Positions 21,269 to 24,399 of a stretch of 24,399 bases of DNA are shown piece after piece (the stretch's first letter is position 1; each line of letters starts with the position of its first letter). Location: NCBI GenBank assembly GCA_046262495.1, contig JBHEMR010000110.1, positions 1-24,399 of the forward strand. The letters are read 5' to 3'. The stretch comes from GCA-003244245 sp046262495. GTDB lineage: Bacteria > Actinomycetota > Actinomycetes > Mycobacteriales > Pseudonocardiaceae. The position numbers and the translations under genes were made by a program. The notes beneath the pieces are model-generated. The model had not been told where the DNA came from, searched no databases, and saw only the letters and a program-made list of their open reading frames with translations.

Positions 21269-21964
21269 GTGAACGATCTCATCGACACCACCGAGATGTA
21301 CCTGCGCACCATCTTCGAGCTCGAGGAGGAAGGTGTGGTGCCGCTGCGGGCACGGATCGCTGAGCGCCTCGGACAAAGCGGGCCCACTGTCAGCCAGACG
21401 GTGGCCCGCATGGAACGGGACGGCCTGCTGACGGTGGCCGACGACCGGCACCTCGAGCTCACCGCGGAGGGCCGCAGCCGGGCCACTTCGGTGATGCGTA
21501 AGCACAGGTTGGCCGAGCTTCTTCTCGTCGACGTGATCGGCCTCGAGTGGGAGCAGGTGCACACCGAGGCCTGCCGCTGGGAACACGTGATGAGTGAAGC
21601 GGTGGAGCGCAAGCTGGTCGCGCTGCTCGGCAACCCCACCACGTCTCCGTACGGCAACCCGATCCCGGGGTTGGACGAGCTCGGGGTCGGAGAGGCTGCC
21701 GGCCCGGTCGAACCCGACCTGGTCCGGCTCGACGAAGTGGCCCGGCGCGGTGGCGGCACGGTCGAGGTGCGACGTATCGCCGAGCACGTGCAGCTCGAGC
21801 CGACCCTGATGGCGGATCTGCACAAGGTCGACGCGGTGCCCGGCAACGTCGTGGAGGTAGCCGCTCAGGCGCGGGCGAGCCATCCGGTAGTGCTGTCCGG
21901 TCGAGGGACCACGGTCGAGGTCGGCGGCGCTCTCGCGCACGCGGTCATGGGCCGTCGGCGGTGA
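21269..21964 (+). CDS. ideR: Iron-dependent repressor of the DtxR/IdeR family
   Basis: A 231-residue metal-dependent repressor aligning with DtxR/IdeR without gaps in the metal-binding part. Site-2 ligands Met10, Cys102, Glu105 and His106 and site-1 ligands His79, Glu83 and His98 are all at the canonical residue numbers. The N-terminal winged helix (about 5-70) contains Ser-Gly-Pro-Thr-Val-Ser-Gln-Thr-Val in the recognition helix. The C-terminal SH3-like domain spans about 150-231. It senses iron and represses siderophore and iron-uptake genes while activating iron storage. GTG at 21269 is preceded by GGGAG. The stop overlaps the galE start (GTGA). I found no IdeR box in this window, so its targets are elsewhere. 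Confidence 0.95.
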   Translation: MNDLIDTTEMYLRTIFELEEEGVVPLRARIAERLGQSGPTVSQTVARMERDGLLTVADDRHLELTAEGRSRATSVMRKHRLAELLLVDVIGLEWEQVHTEACRWEHVMSEAVERKLVALLGNPTTSPYGNPIPGLDELGVGEAAGPVEPDLVRLDEVARRGGGTVEVRRIAEHVQLEPTLMADLHKVDAVPGNVVEVAAQARASHPVVLSGRGTTVEVGGALAHAVMGRRR

Positions 21965-22929
21965 TCCGGCCGAATCGGATGCGGCTGCTGGTCACTGGAG
22001 GCGCCGGCTTTATCGGCAGTGTCTGCGCCGCGCGGCTGGTCGAGGCCGGGCACCACGTCGTGGTCCTGGACGACCTGTCCACCGGGCACCGCGATGCTGT
22101 ACCAGCCGGCTGCCGGCTCGTCGAGGGCACCGTCGAGGATGCCGGCGCGGTGCTGGCCGAGGGATTCGATGGTGTGCTGCATTTCGCGGCTCGCTCGTTG
22201 GTCGCTGAATCGATGACCCAGCCGCAGCGATATTGGTTCGGCAATGTGGTGGCGTCGCTGCGACTGCTCGAGGCGATGCGCGCACACGGGACTCCTCGAC
22301 TGGTCTTCTCCTCCACCGCGGCCACCTACGGCGAGCCCGCGTCGATGCCGATCACCGAGGAGGCGGCCACCCGACCGACCAACCCTTACGGGGCGACGAA
22401 GCTTGCGATCGACCACGCCGTCGGTTCCTATGCCGTGGCGTACAACATCGCGGCCGTGAGCTTGCGGTACTTCAACGTGGCCGGCGCCTACGGCCGCTAC
22501 GGTGAACGGCACACCGTCGAGACCCACCTCATCCCGTTGGTACTGCAAGTCGCCCTCGGTCGCCGAAACAAGATCGAGGTATTTGGGGAGGATTGGCCCA
22601 CTCCGGACGGCACCTGCATCCGCGACTACATCCACGTCGTGGACCTCGCCGACGCCCATGAGCGGGCACTCGCGCAAGCCGTAGCTGGCGAGCATCAGAT
22701 CTACAACCTGGGCAACGGAACCGGCTTCTCGGTACAGCAGGTGCTCGACACCTGCCGGCAGATCACCGGGCGCTCGATTCCGGCGCAGTTTGCACCACGC
22801 CGACCGGGCGATCCGGCGGTGCTGATCGCCTCCAGCGATCGAGCGCACTGCGAGTTGGGTTGGAAGCCCGAACGCGCCGACTTGGCCGTGATCGTGTCCG
22901 ATGCGTGGGAGTTCGCCCGCCGCGGCTGA
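21961..22929 (+). CDS. galE: UDP-glucose 4-epimerase
   Basis: A 322-residue extended short-chain dehydrogenase that interconverts UDP-glucose and UDP-galactose, feeding cell-wall arabinogalactan and other polysaccharides in actinobacteria. Seen: NAD-binding TGGAGFIG (12-19), catalytic Ser118-Thr119 in the Phe-Ser-Ser-Thr-Ala-Ala-Thr-Tyr-Gly segment, Tyr143-x3-Lys147, and the GalE-specific Leu-Arg-Tyr-Phe-Asn-Val-Ala-Gly-Ala and Arg-Asp-Tyr-Ile-His-Val-x-Asp-Leu motifs. GTG at 21961 overlaps the ideR stop; ATG at 21979 is an alternative start six residues later. The coupling makes it part of the ideR transcript, a known actinobacterial arrangement. Confidence 0.93.
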   Translation: MIRPNRMRLLVTGGAGFIGSVCAARLVEAGHHVVVLDDLSTGHRDAVPAGCRLVEGTVEDAGAVLAEGFDGVLHFAARSLVAESMTQPQRYWFGNVVASLRLLEAMRAHGTPRLVFSSTAATYGEPASMPITEEAATRPTNPYGATKLAIDHAVGSYAVAYNIAAVSLRYFNVAGAYGRYGERHTVETHLIPLVLQVALGRRNKIEVFGEDWPTPDGTCIRDYIHVVDLADAHERALAQAVAGEHQIYNLGNGTGFSVQQVLDTCRQITGRSIPAQFAPRRPGDPAVLIASSDRAHCELGWKPERADLAVIVSDAWEFARRG

Positions 22930-22950
22930 GTGCGCCGGCGCGATCACCGG

Positions 22951-23994
22951 TCACCGCTTTCGTCGCGATCGTCGCTTGGCGGAGTTGCGCGCAGGTCGTC
23001 GAAGGGCGGCAGCGGCATCTTCGGCGACGCCGCGCAGCAGCTCCGGGGGCAGTCCTCCATCGAGTGCGGCCCGGAGCAAACCGGACAGTGAGTGATGCGG
23101 GCACGCGTTCAGCGCGGCGTCCAACGCGACGCCTGCCAGTGCGCCGTCGCCGCGAAGGTACGCGGTAAGCGCCAGCAGTGCCGCGGGTTCAGCTCGCTCC
23201 GGTGCGGGAGTCGCACGAACCAGGGCCAGCCAGAGCCGTTCGGCGACGGCTGCGCCGGCACCCGTGCACCAGGGCAGGCACGCGTCTCGGACCCGGTGGT
23301 CGCACAGCGCGGAAGCCACCTCGGTGACGACGCCGTCGCTCAACGCCAGATCTCCCGCGGCCGCTGCTCGGTGCAGCTCCTTCAACCGGACGAGCCGCTG
23401 GGCCACCAGCCGGGCACTCATCGGATGCTCAGCGTCGGCTGCGTCGAGGAGGATCGCCCGCCGTTGCAGTGCGGTGGGATCGTCCGCGGCCACCAGCTCG
23501 GCCATCGCTTCCCGGCTGCTGAACGTCACCGCACCGGCCGCAACGCTGACGGCCGCCAGCGGGCTCGTCGTGGGGTCGGCGACCGTGCCGGCGCAGAGCG
23601 GATCGTCGTAACAGCGCCATGGCGCGCCGCACGCTGTCTCGGCGGTCCACGCCGCATGCACCACGGGGAGCCCCGCGCCGGTCAGTACATTGTCGAGGGC
23701 GTCGACCAATGCGCGGTGTGGCGGATCGCCAGCCGGAGTGAACGTACCTCCGACGACGATCAGCGCGACGCCCGTGGGGCGCTGCCGGGCGATCGGTGGC
23801 AGCAGCTGCTCGGCTAACACCGCGGCCTGATCGTGGCCGACCAGATCGGCCCGCAGAGTCAATCCGAGACTCTTACCGTGTAGTGCCAACAAGACGACGG
23901 AGTTGCGCGGGTGGAAACCCAGTAGATGCGGGACAGCGGCGATCAGCTCGGACAGGTCGGATAGCCGGATACGGCCGGCGGTAGGTGCGCTCAT
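22951..23994 (-). CDS. DUF4192 family protein
   Basis: A 347-residue protein with the DUF4192 N-terminal signature: Ile-Arg-Leu-Ser-Asp-Leu-Ser-Glu-Leu-Ile-Ala-Ala-Val-Pro then Gly-Phe-His-Pro-x-x-Ser-Val-Val. Several conserved Trp and Pro-Trp turns and a C-terminal basic tail (Lys-Arg-Arg-Ser-Arg-Arg-Lys-Arg) follow. Function is unknown; the family is actinobacterial and commonly lies next to ideR/galE. The ATG at 23994 was preferred to the upstream codon at 24036 because the family N-terminus starts there and an AGGA lies upstream. It converges on galE with 21 bases between stops. Confidence 0.87.
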   Translation of the reverse strand: MSAPTAGRIRLSDLSELIAAVPHLLGFHPRNSVVLLALHGKSLGLTLRADLVGHDQAAVLAEQLLPPIARQRPTGVALIVVGGTFTPAGDPPHRALVDALDNVLTGAGLPVVHAAWTAETACGAPWRCYDDPLCAGTVADPTTSPLAAVSVAAGAVTFSSREAMAELVAADDPTALQRRAILLDAADAEHPMSARLVAQRLVRLKELHRAAAAGDLALSDGVVTEVASALCDHRVRDACLPWCTGAGAAVAERLWLALVRATPAPERAEPAALLALTAYLRGDGALAGVALDAALNACPHHSLSGLLRAALDGGLPPELLRGVAEDAAAALRRPARNSAKRRSRRKR

Positions 23995-24123
23995 GACGTC
24001 GAACCGTCCTCCCGCAGCAGCTCGGGGGACAGCCACGGCAGGGCCGGCTGGGTACTCCGGGTATGGGTGTGGACTACTGCCCCATCCGGGCCGTCGCGCA
24101 CGGCTGAATGTCAGAGCAGCTGG

Positions 24124-24399
24124 CTATCCTGCCGCGCCGGCACGCCCATCGATTCCTGGTTGAACCTCACGCGGCCGTCGGCAGACGTAGGTCACCGCCG
24201 GAGGCAGATTCCACCAGACCGTGCGGGTGGTGAGAACCTCAAAGAAGATCTCGCCGAGCAATGCTTGGAACTGGCACGCCCGGGCCATCGACAACGCGTG
24301 CACGTATGCGAAGGTGGTGAAGCAACCCCCTGGCCGCAGGAAGCGTGCCGTCGCGGCCACGATCGCCCGCTGCGCGTCGATATCGATCAGCGACCACGG
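24124..24399 (-). CDS. Class I SAM methyltransferase, phospholipid N-methyltransferase-like, 3' part
   Basis: Only the last 91 residues are in the window; the frame is open to the right edge and the start lies beyond it. Seen are Pro-Trp near the edge, then Leu-Arg-Pro-Gly-Gly-Cys-Phe-Thr-Thr-Phe-Ala-Tyr, Val-Trp-Trp-Asn-Leu-Pro-Pro-Ala and a terminal Tyr-Val-Cys-Arg-Arg-Pro. The Pro-Gly-Gly turn is motif post-III of class I methyltransferases, and Asn-Leu-Pro-Pro-Ala-x-x-Tyr is typical of PmtA-type phospholipid methyltransferases, which methylate phosphatidylethanolamine. Without the SAM-binding N-terminus the assignment is provisional. Confidence 0.65.
   Translation of the reverse strand, partial: PWSLIDIDAQRAIVAATARFLRPGGCFTTFAYVHALSMARACQFQALLGEIFFEVLTTRTVWWNLPPAVTYVCRRPREVQPGIDGRAGAAG

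Overview
The window is very GC-rich, densely packed chromosomal DNA from an actinobacterium. The best fit is a member of the Mycobacteriales/Pseudonocardiales, although no species can be named from sequence alone. The evidence is the set of lineage-typical genes (DUF7455, DUF3039, DUF3099, DUF4192, a group 2 SigB-type sigma factor, a DtxR/IdeR iron regulator) and the frequent GTG starts and ATGA/GTGA gene overlaps. I see no mobile element, CRISPR array, tRNA or rRNA, and no gene-free stretch longer than about 265 bases.

Layout. 1-3412 holds a truncated DUF7455 gene, a pterin-4a-carbinolamine dehydratase, an SF2 helicase on the minus strand and, divergent from it, a YihY/BrkB membrane protein. 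3476-12419 is the most unusual part. It carries the full nickel-pincer nucleotide (NPN) cofactor pathway (larE on the minus strand; larB and larC on the plus strand), running without a break into four more plus-strand genes: a fatty-acyl-CoA-reductase/HAD-IB fusion, a zinc-type medium-chain dehydrogenase, a large divergent LarA-like (DUF2088) protein and a PlsC-type acyltransferase. Four of the five junctions from larB to plsC are overlapping start/stop codons.

12441-17213 is a minus-strand block: DUF3039, DUF3099, a HhH-GPD DNA-repair-like protein, an unrecognised 191-residue protein, a phasin-like granule protein, an XRE regulator and a class I polyhydroxyalkanoate synthase (phaC). The phasin gene has a clear TTGACA-type promoter with an inverted repeat. 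17295-22929 holds dtd, sigB (preceded by a GGAAC-N18-GTT promoter of the SigE/SigH kind), a strong bidirectional terminator, the minus-strand pair sseA-acuC, and ideR-galE, which are translationally coupled. The window ends with a DUF4192 gene and the 3' part of a phospholipid-methyltransferase-like gene.

Main idea. The seven-gene lar/lipid cluster looks like an uncharacterised pathway in which a nickel-pincer enzyme works with lipid enzymes. The LarA-like protein keeps the residues expected to hold the cofactor (K199, H215) and one catalytic histidine (H124). By gapless local alignment from memory it lacks the second catalytic histidine (I189 there) and the substrate-binding arginine (L85 there), and it carries extra His-rich and aromatic-rich segments. 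It is therefore unlikely to be an ordinary lactate racemase. Its substrate and the pathway product cannot be read from the sequence.
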